This document shows positions 29,180-45,616 of a stretch of DNA of 64,000 bases, piece by piece; the first letter of the stretch is position 1, and every line of letters begins with the position of its first letter. The notes beneath the pieces are model-generated. The model had not been told where the DNA came from and searched no databases. It worked only from the letters and a program-made list of their open reading frames with translations. The stretch lies in NCBI GenBank assembly GCA_019096065.1, contig JAGUCH010000006.1, positions 1,136,001 to 1,200,000 on the forward strand. The letters run 5' to 3'. Position numbers and translations under genes: made by a program. Origin of the DNA: Paracyclopina nana. Its lineage: Eukaryota; Arthropoda; Copepoda; Cyclopoida; Cyclopettidae.

Positions 29180-30907
29180 TTACTTCTGCTGGACGAAAAC
29201 AATCTCTTTTGGAAACAGTCCCATTTCCTTGAGCGTTTGTGATGTGTCCATTTCAGTGAGAATACGCCGAGGAAAGTTGGTGACGATCTCGTGCTTATCC
29301 AAGTCAAAGCCCGCGGATACCACAAACTTGACTATGGCCTATGAGAAAACCATGAAATCGGTTTGCTAAATCTAAGTTTTCAGAGATACTCACGAGGAAT
29401 TGGCTTGAGCATGGAATCTCCTTTGTCACTCGGTTTCCATCAGGAAGTCTTATCATAATGCTGGAATTCGGGTCGTCCTTATTGCCCAAATAATTTTCCC
29501 AATTATCTAAGTCGACATTATTTTGGTCTTCAGCTACGAGCAAAAACTGCATGGTATAGCATTCCATAAACGTGCTAACAAAAAATAACTCACTCTTCTT
29601 TGTTGTATTACTAGGAGGTGAATCTGGAGAGAATATTTCTACATCACTGTCTGAGTCAAAGTCATTGTCATCTGATTCTTCATCCGATGAATCGCTTCTC
29701 TTCTTCTTACTTTCTTTCTTCTTCCCCTCTGCTAATGATGCCATTATAGCAGCTGCCATTTGATCATCTTCATCTGCATCGAGAATACTGATGACCTGTT
29801 AGGATAAATGAAATGGATAAAATAAATTATTTCAATGCCTTTTCTTAGGCAAAATACAGTACTTCTGGTGATTTCCGTTTTTTCGATGGTGGCTCCTCGT
29901 CCTTTTCAAGAGCTGCGTTTCGGTTGAGGATCGGATGAAGTGAGAGGAATTCAGTCACAAGATCACAGAATACAGACGCATCTAATTTGTGCCAAGTCAC
30001 CATATGCTCCCCGGTCCTAGGGTCAATTATGGCCACGTAAGGCCATTCATTCACCGGGTAGAAAGTTGTGAACCTTTGTGCTTCCTCACTCTCTTTGTAT
30101 TGCTAAAAAAAGACTTATCTTGTTATTGGTGCTCGCTTTTTTCGTAACATGGTTACGAACCTGCCAGAATATGAAGTGCTCCCTCAAAATCGTTTTCACA
30201 GCCTCGTTAGACCACACGTCACGGTTGAGCACTTGACACTGAAACTCACAGGCATCTTGAATGTTGACCATTAGCCATTTATTGGCAACCGTTGCACCAT
30301 CTCGGGCCATTTGAAAGTCACCCTTGAACGTAATATCTAGCGGAGGTTTGAACAGATCTTCCAAGGTACGCTTTTTGCCTCTTGAACTACCATTAGCCTT
30401 ATCATAAGTTTCTGCAAAATTCGATTTTTAAAAATTGGATAAAATCTTATAAAGTGTAGCTAAATATTTACTAGCTTCGTTGCTGAAGTTTCTGAACCCA
30501 TCAAACACACTTCTGACCCTGCTGTTTCTGAGTAAATTGGCGCCTCTGTTGACGGCATATCCTTCGTAGCCCGGTTGAATGAGAACTTCCTGCCTTTGTG
30601 GAATGGGAGCCCTAACGCCATCTGAAAGGCTCAGATTTGCGCATCCACGTCAAACCGAAACAGTTCAAAAAATACCTTCATCCTCAGCCATAGCTGACGC
30701 TGAAGTAGAGGCTGACGCAGATGATGAAGAAGATGTTCCCGGCTGGCTATTACTGCTTGGCTCTCCAACTTGAACTCCTTCCATGTGCATGTTGATAGCC
30801 ATTTCGAGGTTATCGTTGCAGACACTCAGGAGAGAGTCCGCGACCTCCTTAGATGCCGCCGTGATGGCGATGAACTCGTCGACCTTTTTTGCGTGATCTG
30901 AGCTCAT
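29180..30907 (-). CDS. UBXN7: UBXN7-like p97 adaptor (UBA-UAS-UIM-UBX)
   Basis: UBXN7 links cullin-RING ligases and ubiquitylated substrates to the p97/VCP unfoldase. Seven exons are read: 30676-30907, 30472-30621, 30171-30411, 29863-30102, 29594-29795, 29394-29533 and 29180-29338. Domains in order: an N-terminal UBA (DEFIAITAASKEVADSLLSV), the linker VRAPIPQRQEVLIQPGYEG with SVFDGFRNF, a thioredoxin-like UAS domain (DLFKPPLDITFKGDF; KWLMVNIQD; LNRDVWSNEAVKTILREHFI; YVAIIDPRTGEHMV), an acidic UIM (DEDDQMAAAIMASLAE), and a C-terminal UBX (IRLPDGNRVTKEIP; VTNFPRRILTEMD; LFPKEIVFVQ). The start is the ATG at 30907. The 60-bp intron 29534-29593 has no stop in frame, so keeping it would still give an open protein. 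Order and motifs match UBXN7 rather than FAF1 or UBXD7-unrelated UBX proteins. Confidence 0.94.
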
Positions 30908-31886
30908 TTTAAGGCGCACTTAAAGACAAATACTTTTCAAACTAGAGCAGCTTTGTGGTGCATGTGATTTCACCAACAATTTACTAAATTACAAAAATCA
31001 GCAGCGAGCGGCTTCAATATTTTTGAGGATCGAAAATAGCTCAAGCTACTCTCATTTCAACCTTCACCATATCAATTTCTTCAAGTTCAAATTTTTCAAT
31101 CTTGTGTTGAATGAAAAAGCTTTAAAAAATGAAAAATTTACCAATGTTTCGGGTAGTTTAACTTTAAATGTAGAAAAATGGCGTTAAATAAGGTATCAAA
31201 TGCCTTAAAAATGTGGCTTTGGTTAGACAATATTTTGACTCAATAAATGGGATTATTTAAGTCGCGAAAAGAAAGGCAGCTAACCGAGGACGAAGAATAT
31301 TGACAATAGTGACATAACAATAACAAATGCAAGTAGCACGCCTAGCGGACGGAAAGTTGAAACTTTTGGGATTAGGGAGTAGTCGATTCAAAATTCAGTG
31401 CTACCAGATAAAATATTCACTGGTTTGTTTTGCTAAAAAAATACTGAGATGAATGCTTATTTTGAAAAAGAATGCCCGATTTTGCTGCTCGAAAGTGATA
31501 ACTCTTTCTTGAATAAACAAACAAGTGCGCCGGAATTTTGGATCGTTTGCATCGTCTATCAGGAAAAGGATTAAAAAAAGACCGATCTTAGGACAATTTT
31601 TGTTTTCATTAGCTATTTTTGTAGTTTCTTGTCGGCTACAAGTTCTCTTACATTTAGAAAATTTTGAAAAATAATAGAGCAAGTTTTTTGGCACGCTAAA
31701 TGAGAAGTCTGCAGATTATTTTGATTCTTGGTTTTGTATTTAAGCCTCATAAAAAGTAGCACGGTTGTGTAAACAAATCCCAAGTATTGCTTCAGTGATG
31801 TCACTTGATGGCGTATCAATGTTATGATACTTTTGTCTATTCTTTGACTTCATAGTTGAATAGAATTCTTAATTTTGCTGCGTGAC
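30908..31886. other. Intergenic, UBXN7 to DMAC2L
   Basis: This is AT-rich sequence between two divergent genes with no supported ORF. The minus-strand frames at 31401-31819 are Lys/Phe-rich, overlap each other in different frames and show no domain. Confidence 0.5.
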
Positions 31887-32582
31887 ATGTTTCTGCTCAG
31901 AAACTGTCGTGCCATTGTCACTGCGAGCCAGCCATGCAAACTGAAAAATGCGACGATGACACCCGCGGCCTCAACAGTGAATAGAAGCTTTTACGGATGG
32001 TTGAACTCAATTTTTAATCGAGTCGATGATTCTCGAATAAAAGAAGTTGGCGCTGATAGAGCTTGTGCCGAATGGCTACTACGATGCGGAGCTTCGGTAA
32101 AATGGGTGAATTCTGAAAGCTTCATCTCTGACTACAACCTGCTCCCCTTGGGAGGTGGACCTAAGTACAAGATATCAGAGATAGATGCCACTAATTCTGC
32201 TATCATGGAGGTTGGTTTCCGCCATTTCAAAGGATTGAACCATTTCAAAAAGATCACCTTTAAGAACTGCGAGTACTGCTGATTCAAGCATGCTGTGTTA
32301 TGTCTGTTGCAATATGACAATCTTTTCAGGTACTTGACAGATAAGTCTTTGAGGTCTTTGGCTTATTTGTGCAAAGAGCAGCTCGAGTGGGTGGAAGTTG
32401 TAAAATGTGCAGATGTCAGTGATGAAGGCCTTGTTCGCCTTGGTGACCTTCATAAGCTAAAAGTCCTCCACCTTGAAGACTTGCGTAGCGTTAAGGAACC
32501 TCTTGATACTGTGGAAACTTTAAGAGTTGCATTGCCCCAGTGTCAGATTACATTCCCACCATTTTTCCCTAAGGACGCGTGA
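31887..32582 (+). CDS. DMAC2L: DMAC2L / ATP synthase subunit s-like
   Basis: This family (ATP5S, coupling factor B) is a small leucine-rich-repeat protein of the mitochondrial matrix linked to ATP synthase. Exons 31887-32272 and 32330-32582 are joined by a 57-bp intron in phase, giving about 212 residues, the usual size. The N-terminus is basic and hydroxylated, fitting a mitochondrial targeting peptide. Conserved blocks are FYGWLNSIFNRVDDSRIKEV, GADRACAEWLLRCGASVKWV, YKISEIDATNSAIMEVGF, and the repeats LEWVEVVKCADVSDEGLVRL and LKVLHLEDLRSV. The ATG at 31887 is the first in frame. The gene is complete. Confidence 0.93.
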
Positions 32583-33811
32583 CTCAAACGGGGATTTGTT
32601 TAATTTGCTCATTGTGGGGAACGTGTGAAGCGCTCATTTGCGTATTTGAAATCCGGCATGTGAGACGAGGGAGGGTAATAATAAACTCGTAATAATCTTA
32701 TGCGCCGCTTTCACCTGTACTGTGAGTCTTAATTGAAACAGATCAAGCAGCAGGTGTCATTTTTGAGCGGCTTTCGCGCGAGCGTGAAAGCGATCTGATG
32801 TGGTCCCAATTTTGCGCTTCAGTGAGCTGTATTGAGACTAATTAATAGGGCTGCATCATTACTACGGTTTACTTCGGTTTTGGCTACCCTTACTCGTGCA
32901 TATGGTTTGTGAGATTATTTCTGGCAGATTGTGATAAACATTGTGTCTTCGTGAGGGCAAATAAAAACAGGACGCAAGTAAACTCTTAACTCGTCGTTGG
33001 CAGTCTTAACAGTGACTTATATAAGTTATGCATATGTTATATGATACTTATTATGACTTGTAAAGCTGTCCTTCAATGTTTTTTGTAAGGCTCAAAAAAT
33101 TGTTTGTCATTTTGCTCAAGCCCTCGCCTGTCTTGAATTCTACCCAAGATGTAAGCCTGAAACAAAAATATGTTAATTATCTCAATCAAAGTGCTAATCG
33201 TGCAATATAATTTGATTTCTTTTTGCTAATAAAATTATTTTGATTTCACCAGAAGATCGACCCATTCCTTATCATTATTTAATATAATAGGTAGATAATA
33301 CAATATTTTCTTCTATCGTACAGAAAAATAATGTCTTACCACTTTGCAACTTCATTCCTTTTAAATGCATATCTTTGCGCAACAAAACGGAATCGGTACC
33401 TAAACGAAAATTGGGTACACATGTACCCCCTCGATATCGCGGATATGATCCACCTGCAGCTCGGAAGCTCGAAAACATTTTATGTATTCCTTAAGTGATT
33501 ACCCAGCTTTTAATCAATCTATTTGCTCTTGATCTTATAATTGGAGCGGCCGAGATATATGCAGCGCGCTTCCGAAATCTGTGTAGCTAGCGGCAGATGA
33601 GCGATTATTTCATCGATGTGAAAGCGACAAGCTCGAAAGCTCCTCCCTCTTGGTGAAGCATTCGCCGATTGCCATCAGACTCTTCTTAAAAGCGTCGACG
33701 GTATATCTCACCTAGGAGACCTTCCTCATTTTTCTGCGAGCTGGATCAGCGACCAAACGGGATAATTGGGATTGTTGCCCTGGTAATGATCAAGTTTGGA
33801 TCATAAAACTC
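32583..33811. other. Intergenic, upstream of the RFX gene
   Basis: No gene is seen in this 1.2-kb gap. It contains the DMAC2L 3' end (a TAATAAACT near 32680) and presumably the RFX promoter and 5' untranslated region. The minus-strand frame at 33275-33478 is short and featureless. Confidence 0.5.
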
Positions 33812-36800
33812 ATGGCAACTTCTCCTCGACACCCTGGTGACATCATGGATTCCACTTCAATGAGACGCGTTGCCGAGGGCTCCACGCTGCATCATGCGGC
33901 CTCGACGACGGCCTCCATAACAACCACTTCATCCTCAGGCCCTTTACAGACAGGTAGGCTATATAATATCAAAACAGTAGACTCTAGCTCGCACACGTGA
34001 AACATCCACTCTAGCCAATTTCGCGTCGTGGCCACAAATTGATCACCATGGAGGGCCGGTGCAGCAGCACAATTGGCAGCATGAATTTGCGTCAATGTCG
34101 TCAGCGACGCAAAGGGTTGCGTCGTCCGCGAATTACGAGGGGATGGGTCAGGCGTGGCTGTATGCGGGTCAGCCTGCGTACAATCAGCAGCACCCAGATT
34201 TGAGCTTTCATGAGCAAGTTGGCGGCGAGCTTGGATTCACCACTGATTACCAGATTCAAGGTACCTCAAAATTATATGGATATGGTATCAAAGTATAACA
34301 TCATAACTTTGGTATGTGCAGGGCGAAGCCCAACAACTACTTCACCTAATAGCTCGAGCAACGAAGCCTTGCTCAGCCATGGGCTGCACAATCAAGACAA
34401 CTATGACCACCACTGCGCCGGATCGGGCGGGAGATTGAAGCCCCACTCCACACCCATGACACTCAACTGGTTGGAAAAGAACTACGAGCTGTCTGAGGGC
34501 GTGTGCATTCCGCGTAATGTGGTCTACTACAATTACGTGGATTTCTGCAGCAAGAATATGATGCAGCCCGTCAACGCGGCAAGCTTTGGCAAGGTTGTGA
34601 CTATATGTTTTTTTAAGCATAATTTGATAAATTCGGAACTTTCAGATCATCAGGCAAATGTTTCAGTCCCTCACGACGCGAAGGCTGGGCACGCGGGGGC
34701 AATCACGATATCATTACTATGGACTAGCTGTGAAGGCTGAATCGATCTACTTCAGCCCCAGCTACTCCAATCGGAAATTTCCAAGGCTTGAACGGTAAAA
34801 TGTCGACATTTTCTACATCAAGTAATCATATTTAAAAGCTGTTAGTAATGCTTTCCTCTGATTCCATTAAACGTTGACTTTTGAAAAGAAACTCATCTGA
34901 CATTTAAGGATTTTTAAGAAACTCATTTCTTTGTAGCTCGCAATGGACCCCACCAAGCATGAATGCGGCTTCTGTCAGCCCAGCAAGAATGGAAATTACC
35001 AATAACAGTGAGCTCGGTTCCGCGGCAGGCAGCTCCTACATTTTGCCCACTCAAGTAGCCCGAACCGAGGCTGAAAGCCACCCCTTTGCTGGGCAAAAAT
35101 ACGTCCAAATGACGAGTCACGCAAGTGGCGGTAACGGCGGTGGCGGAGTCGCGAGTTGCCTTTCTACTAAGGCGTTTCCCGCTGCTGGTTTCGCGTCAGT
35201 GCAACAATTGCCCGACTTCCCATCCTTCTTCGACTTCAGGCCATATTTGGATGCCAACATAACCGAAGATCGGTTTCAAAGTCTATTTACGATGTACAGA
35301 GCCCACTCGCAGCGCATCATGGACTCGGTTAACAAATTCAGCTTTGTTGAGGTAAGTATATAATTATGGTATTCCAAACAAATTACATTGAGAAAAGGTC
35401 ATCACTGCCAATTTCAGATTCCGAGCCTGTTTAAGCATTTCTGGCAGGAAACCCCCAACCACATTTTATGCTTCATTGGGCAAAAATCCATCGTCACCTT
35501 TATTGGAGTCTGCGATCACATATTGTACTCAACAATTCTGAAAGCTATTCTTCCCTCGCCTATTCAGGTGACTTCTTCATAAAGTGTCCTTTGGAAGGTA
35601 TTTATTTATTGCCATTCTTGATGCTAGGTCCTTCCCGAGGATATCATCAAAATCGTGAGGAAATTCGCAGGTGATATGGTTGTCAGCTTGCAACATTCCT
35701 TGAGGAGAATGCCAAGCCAGCTGGTGCAGGTCAAAATGAGGCGTAAAAAATTATGAAAGATATCTCGTTCAAGGTGTCTATAGCAATTATTTCAATTTTA
35801 GTTGTGAAGCAGCTCTCGCAGTGCTTAAAGAGGAGAACTGCAGTCAACCATTTGTACCAGGCAGCAAATATGGTCATTTCCCCCTCTAGTCAGCCAACAT
35901 ACGAAGATTTACTCAAAGTAAAGCTGATAATTTTGTTGCCTGCTTTTTGCCTTTTTCGAATTGTGTTTTTTCTGTAGGAGTGGAGACTGTGTAATTGGGA
36001 TCACATTACCAAAAACCGAGCACCTGGTGAGATTTGCTCCCCAAAAGAGCTAGTAAAAGGTAAAGTCATTTTTTTGTCAAGTAAATGAAATTAGACGCTT
36101 ACAAATGGTAATTGGAAATCTTTGAAATTAGATTAGTACACAAAGAAACTGTACTGCATTTTAAGCAATTCATGTGCTGGCATTTCACCTTCATTATTGG
36201 ATATTTTATAAGGCTCGTATGGTTAAATGTCGCCGCCAATTTTCTTGCCAATAAGCCAAAGGCGTTAAGACACTAGGTTTCATGCGCCATCTAGCGCGGC
36301 AACTTTGCCTTGTACATTTGACATGGCTACACTACATAGGCGATAAAAAATGGGCTATTTTTGGCTTTAGGTGCACTAATTTTAAAAAATTTGTTAATAT
36401 GACAAATTCTAATGATTAAATTGCACCCTTTCAAGCCATAAAACCACATGCAGCTCACGAAAATTTCCAAGCTTTTCATAGCTGAAACCAAATTTTTCGA
36501 GCCTGGCTCCGCATGTCACATGACAAGTTTTACGCGCGACAATTGCTCCAAATATACTTGCCCAAAAAGCGCCATCTAGCGAAAAAGTTTGTCCCTCCAA
36601 TAGCTTATAGCTAGCTAGATAAATAAAAAATGGGAAGATCCGTCAGAGTTGACTTTTTCGAAATTTCAGTCGGAGCCACGTTCCAGAATTTGCTTGAAGA
36701 CAAATCCAGCGTGGGAGACATGTGTTGGTGGGTGCTTGGCATCATCAAAGCGAAAATACGAAACCAAATTCCAGCTGATTGGATCTCATTCAATAAAAGC

Positions 36801-37429
36801 TCCCAGGAAATCGTGGATCCTTGCGAACAGTTCGTCGGAACTTGGCTGGCGATTTCGGACAAATTGTTCCCCGATCAACTGTACCCATCAAGTAAATATT
36901 CTGGAGAAACAGAAAAATCAATGCTAATCATTTCCTCCCTGCGTTAGGTCCCCTCCACCTGCTAAAAGTGCTCTTCCATGAGCTCATAATTCACGAGATT
37001 GAGATGATAATTCTGGACAACACTTCGCAAGAGCTCATGAGAGCGATGCTGCATGGCGAGCCCAAGTCGAAAAGCTTCACAAACTTTCTCCACTTTTTGG
37101 GAACAGACTTCCTCACTAAGCATAGACCAGCAGCAGAGGCGTCAGATGTGTGCAATCAAGATTCCTCAGAGGATTTTGCCCCAAGGCTGCCCAGCGTTGT
37201 CAATGTGAAGCAAGAAAATCCCAGCCATGACTCGGAGGTAATAATCACAATTCTACAGTTGATGCAGATCAGTGATTTGATCCTTGTTTCAAAATAGGCA
37301 TTGTTGCATCACCACGCATCGGCCAATGTAGCAGGCTACTATCCGCCTGGACCTCCTCCAGCCAAAATGTCCAAAAAGGATGTGCCAAACAAGGCCAAAG
37401 GCAAAGAATTCTTGGGGAGCCCCGAATAG
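33812..37429 (+). CDS. Rfx4: RFX4-like winged-helix transcription factor
   Basis: RFX proteins bind X-box DNA and control ciliary and developmental genes. Twelve exons are read: 33812-33953, 34015-34260, 34322-34593, 34646-34794, 34937-35351, 35418-35567, 35628-35742, 35802-35917, 35978-36059, 36670-36891, 36948-37237 and 37298-37429. The DNA-binding domain spans exons 3 and 4 ([53 protein letters not shown]). The [13 protein letters not shown] form and [12 protein letters not shown] point to the RFX4/RFX6 branch. The extended dimerization region follows ([73 protein letters not shown]), of which the last two resemble RFX4 most. It diverges strongly after LVKG. The C-terminus is short and Lys-rich. 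The largest intron (36060-36669) is about 610 bp. Confidence 0.9.
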
Positions 37430-37787
37430 CCAATCCTGTTCACCAGAAAGCTCCATTTTCATTGCACATCATGTAAAATAGCATAGAAACAATAATATTA
37501 GCAAAAGTTGAAGAGAGTAGCTTTTCATGTAGCAAATAGAGGTCTCTTGCTCAGAGACGTTGTTAGTAAGTCTTGCAGCATATCATCATCTTTGTCTCGA
37601 CCGATCGAGCACAAGAATTGGAAACTTGCTCCTCAGTGAGAGCAAAAAAACACTGATCTTGGTCACGCACTCATTTTCTCTGCAATTATTGTCCTCGGAG
37701 ATCACAGTCATGCTGCACGCATGCAAACTTATTTGAAGTCAGCAGCTAAATTTGGCACTAAGCATCATCATGTGTGGTAAATAGCAA
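37430..37787. other. RFX / CRK convergent 3' gap
   Basis: No ORF is supported between the two stop codons. An AATAATA-type signal near 37490 and the general AT content suit 3' untranslated ends of both genes. Confidence 0.5.
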
Positions 37788-39220
<1,433 letters not shown>

Positions 39221-40200
39221 GAGTCCTCCTCACTTCTGTCACTTTTCACTGGAGATTCTCAACTGATTAACTGTCGCAATATGTACGAAAATGAGGAGAG
39301 CGCCGTTAGACGTTTATCAGCAGAAGGCAGACGAAGAAATTCTAGCGGGAATAATGAATAGCTAAACCAGGTAGCGGAAAAGAACGACTACTGAAGGAGC
39401 AGAAGATTTCACGCGCAGCAAAGCGTCAAAATCGGCACCCTCCACGCGCGGACAAACGCAAGCCATTATTTCCTTTTGGCCAAGATAAGGCCCCCACCAA
39501 CCTTGACCTTGCCTTTGGTTACCTTTCTTTGTCATGTTGGTCGAATGACACGGCCATTTTTCCGGAAGCCAAAAAAATAAACTCCTCTGAGGATGGCGAA
39601 AACCGGCGGCCAAGGCCGGTGCTTTTACTAGACGGCCGGAATCACAGCTAATTTTCGCACACTCTTCTTCGCAAAGAGTTGAATGAATGCAAAATTGAGG
39701 CACGTTGTTGCGAGAAACACTTGTCATTAATCACCAGAGCTCAGTGCTTCTGAAACACAAGCATAAAATAGGAAGAAACACTTGGTGTTTTGAACATCGA
39801 AATGGCCACTCATTGAAGAAAAGCGCCAAATACTATTCTATAAGAAATGGGCGAAACAGCGGTGCTCGCAGACCAACGCAAAGCAATACACTTAATGACG
39901 TCACAATTCTTTGGCGAATGAATATGGAAGAAAATCCCAGAGCTCCCAGTGTCACCTAGGAAATGTTCATATTTACTACGGCTCTTGTACGTCCTTTGCG
40001 ACATTTTAGCACCAGACGCACAGAACAGAAAATATTTTTAATTTCTCTTGTTGGCCTTTTCAAAATTATACCGTATGATTCAGTAATTTTCTGTGTTAAA
40101 TTCTCAAATGCCTAAACTATCTGGTAACTCTGCAGTTACATACAAACTTGTAAACAAAAGAAAATATAATATCTTTATTTTCGGCAATTTTTCTCGCGAA
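39221..40200. other. Divergent gap, CRK to INTS12
   Basis: The genes on either side point away from each other, so promoters of both should be here. The 121-residue minus-strand frame at 39362-39727 is Cys-rich by chance, lacks a domain and is left uncalled. Nothing else is supported. Confidence 0.5.
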
Positions 40201-41331
40201 ATGGCAGGCGTTGATCTTGATCCTTTGTTTGTGAGAGCCTTAAGGTAATCATGCTATTTGAAACTAATTGTAATCTTCCTAATTTGATTTGTCGCTTCAG
40301 GTTGCTTCACTCAAAAACTAAAGAGTCTGAGCAACAGTTAAAGGCCCTTCTTGATGAAAGCATCAGGCAACGAAAAGCAGGGATCCCCGTCAGTATTCCC
40401 ACACCACTAGTAACTTCAGGTGACTTAATATGATATTTCTTTAAAAACAAAAAGGGATTTCAAGTGGTCATCACCTTTAAAGTGCCAGGAGTCAGTAGTG
40501 CCAAAAAACAGAGATTGGAAGTGGGTGGAAATACCCGGTTTTCGTCACATTCCATGACTCCCTCGCCCACTACGTCGGTTCCTGTTGAGGAGTCGGATGA
40601 CATGGACCTGGATTTGTAAGCTAGCTGCTTTGATTTGACTTTCATTCTGATCAATGTCATGTTTCACTTTCAGTCAAAGTCTCAATGACTGCACGTGCTG
40701 CATTTGTAAGTCATTCAATCAGGAAAATGGGAACAAACTTATGGAGTGTCACACCTGCCAAAACTTGTATCATCAAGAGTGCCACTCTCCAGTCATCACT
40801 GACCAGGAGGCAAACGATCCCAGATTGGTTTGGAATTGCTCAAACTGCTCAGCCACTATTCAACAACCTGTAAGGCTTTACTTTGGTCTTTCTTCCTTGC
40901 AATGTCTCCCAAATCTTTCATTAGGCTGTTGCAGCTCCCAAACCACCTACTACGACGGGAAGTAGTACTAAATCGTCTACTTCACTGAAATCTAGTGGCT
41001 CATCCTCTAAAAGTGGGTCCAACCCAAGCTCTAGGACAGTGTCTAGCAGCAGCAAAGATGGCCTCAAACGAAGCGAATCCTCAAAGAGCCAAAGCACCGG
41101 AAGCAAAGCGTCCTCCTCCTCGAACTCGAGCTCACGTAATGAAGTTGTTGCATAAGCTACTTTTAGTACTGTATCACTAAATTTTGCATATTTGCAGGAG
41201 GCTCTGCTAACGTGCCGTCTACGACAAGCGGATCAACGCTTGCGACTGCAGATAAAAGGCTTCAGATGATGAAAAAGAAGGCTGCTGCAGCAAGCTCCAC
41301 GTCCGTGTCATCAGCCAAGAAAGGAAAATAA
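40201..41331 (+). CDS. IntS12: Integrator subunit 12 (PHD finger)
   Basis: INTS12 is a small subunit of the nuclear Integrator complex, which processes snRNA ends and attenuates transcription. Six exons are read: 40201-40244, 40301-40419, 40465-40615, 40674-40869, 40925-41135 and 41198-41331. The N-terminus has the conserved DLDPLFVRALRLLHSKTKES and LKALLDESI microdomain. The PHD finger has C-x2-C pairs in CTCCICKSF, MECHTCQNLYHQECHSP, then DPRLVWNCSNC. A Ser-rich tail follows and the C-terminus RLQMMKKKAAA matches the vertebrate end. The protein (about 284 residues) is shorter than the human 462 because the linkers are short. The exon 3 acceptor is uncertain: AG at 40464 and AG near 40483 are both in phase. 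Confidence 0.93.
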
Positions 41332-42083
41332 GTTTGTGGAAATCCGTTTTTTATTGTTGCACGCGAATGCATATTAATATTATTATAGTCGTATAATAAC
41401 TCGGGGAGGGGGCGAAATGTATTGGATTAGCGTACACGTTGAGAGAGATAAAATGACTCGATGATTTCGGGTGGTGTGACATATAACAGCCAAAAGCGTG
41501 TAGTCGGGGGCCTCCTTCAGGTTCAAGGAAGAAGAGTCTTCGGCGGGCGCATTTTGGTTTCGTTTTTTCGGGGAAGAGTTATATGGTCGATGATGACAAG
41601 CCACCATCTGTACATCCCAGGCACTGGGAGATCAGCCATCAAATGCATAAGATCATCAACAATTGGGTGTAATATTTTATAGGCAATAATTTAAATACAA
41701 TGCTGGACTGAACGAAAGAAGTAGCTGCAACAACGGCTACTATTTGTGTGACTTCTGTGTAGTAGTAGTAATGTGTACGGATTGGTGTAGTCGTAGGAGT
41801 GTTTTGCAGCATTCGATTTCCTGTTCTTCGTTTGTCTTTTCGTGACGTGCCAGTCACCGTTGACCATTAACCTTGAAAAGTTGAAATGTCGCAAATTAGC
41901 CAGTGATATATCAAGGACGACAATGGCATTGGTAGCTAATTGGGCTAAAGTGGATGTAGCTAGGAGCAATCGATCCGTGAACGATGTAGTTTTTTTTTTA
42001 CTATACGTAATGATACATGAGTACATCTAAGCGTACTTCTAGTAAGAGATTTTTTTTTACTTGCTACTCTCAATTGGCTCAAT
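41332..42083. other. INTS12 / CaMKI 3' gap
   Basis: No gene is supported. It should hold the 3' untranslated regions of two convergent genes. Several overlapping short frames on both strands show no family signature. Confidence 0.5.
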
Positions 42084-44588
<2,505 letters not shown>

Positions 44589-45616
44589 TGTTAGGGTTGT
44601 AGATGTGAGACGTTGAGGAATGCTTCACATGGATGCGATGATGAGGCTGTAAGCTGGTGAAGGAAGGAAGGAAGGTTCTTTCCTTTCGACCTCGAGTGTC
44701 TGTGTCCTTTCACTACCTGAGCACCCGTCCAGTTGGGACTGTGCAGCAGCTGGCAGTGCACTGACAGACAGACGAAGTTGCTGACTCCGGCCTGGTACGA
44801 CACCACGACGTTCCACAAGGAGCAGCAGTACTCGCAGGCAGCACAAAGCAGTACGGCCTCGCAATTTGGCATCGCGCGCCCGATCATTACTACTGCTGCT
44901 GCCGAAGCCGCTCCACTGGTCATGCTAAGAGCAGAATCTGCTCGAGGCCATCGCGAGCAGCTAGTAGGGAGTGCCTCCCCTTCCAATTTCTCTGCAACCA
45001 ACGGCTGCAGACAAGGAGGACAGCAGCAGCAGCAACCTCCATGACGACTCCTGACGCAAGAGCGTCAAGGACAAAGGGAAAGATTCCAAGCTTTATTTTT
45101 TGGTCATCATCATCATCATGGGGAATTTGGTTCCATCTTAGTTGAAATAGTTGAGAATACTCACAAATTCATGTTTGGTTGTTGTTCGTGCTAATAATAA
45201 GTGAAGGAGCAATTATAATAAATCACCGTAGTAGTATTGAGAGAATGCAACGCAACCCGCCGAAACTTTAATAATAGTAATAACTATGATATCAAAATAA
45301 GGAGGGAAGTAAAAGAAGTGCGGTGGTGTAAGTCGAACAGTTTTATGGTAGGGGAGGGAGCTGGTACCAATCAAATCTTCCTTGCGGTTGGGTAGTAGTA
45401 GTAATTGTTAATTGCAGAAGCAGTATAAAAACAAGTTTAGTGTGTAGTGTGTTTGATGATGAACGCTGCTGTTGATGGGTTTGTTTCGGCTCGAGCGCGG
45501 CAAACCCCGTGTGCGGCTGCATAACTGCAATATCATCAAATACTTTTCGGGTACATATGAGAATTTATAATATAATAGTACGAAAAAGCGGATTGTGCAG
45601 CATGCAAGACCCGGCC
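44589..45616. other. CaMKI 5' region and 14-3-3 3' untranslated region
   Basis: This gap lies between the CaMKI start codon and the 14-3-3 epsilon stop; both genes run on the minus strand. The left half is GC-rich, fitting CaMKI 5' leader and promoter. The right half is AT-rich, fitting the 14-3-3 3' untranslated region, with a short (CAT)n run near 45105. Frames seen here are judged to be chance. Confidence 0.5.

Noticed and set aside
31401-31819. Minus-strand frames in the UBXN7-DMAC2L gap
   Set aside because: They are low-complexity, overlapping and without splice or domain support.
39362-39727. 121-residue minus-strand frame in the CRK-INTS12 gap
   Set aside because: It has no recognisable domain and sits where two promoters are expected.
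44591-45044. Frames of 79-136 residues on both strands upstream of CaMKI
   Set aside because: GC-rich promoter sequence yields long chance frames on both strands; none has a domain.
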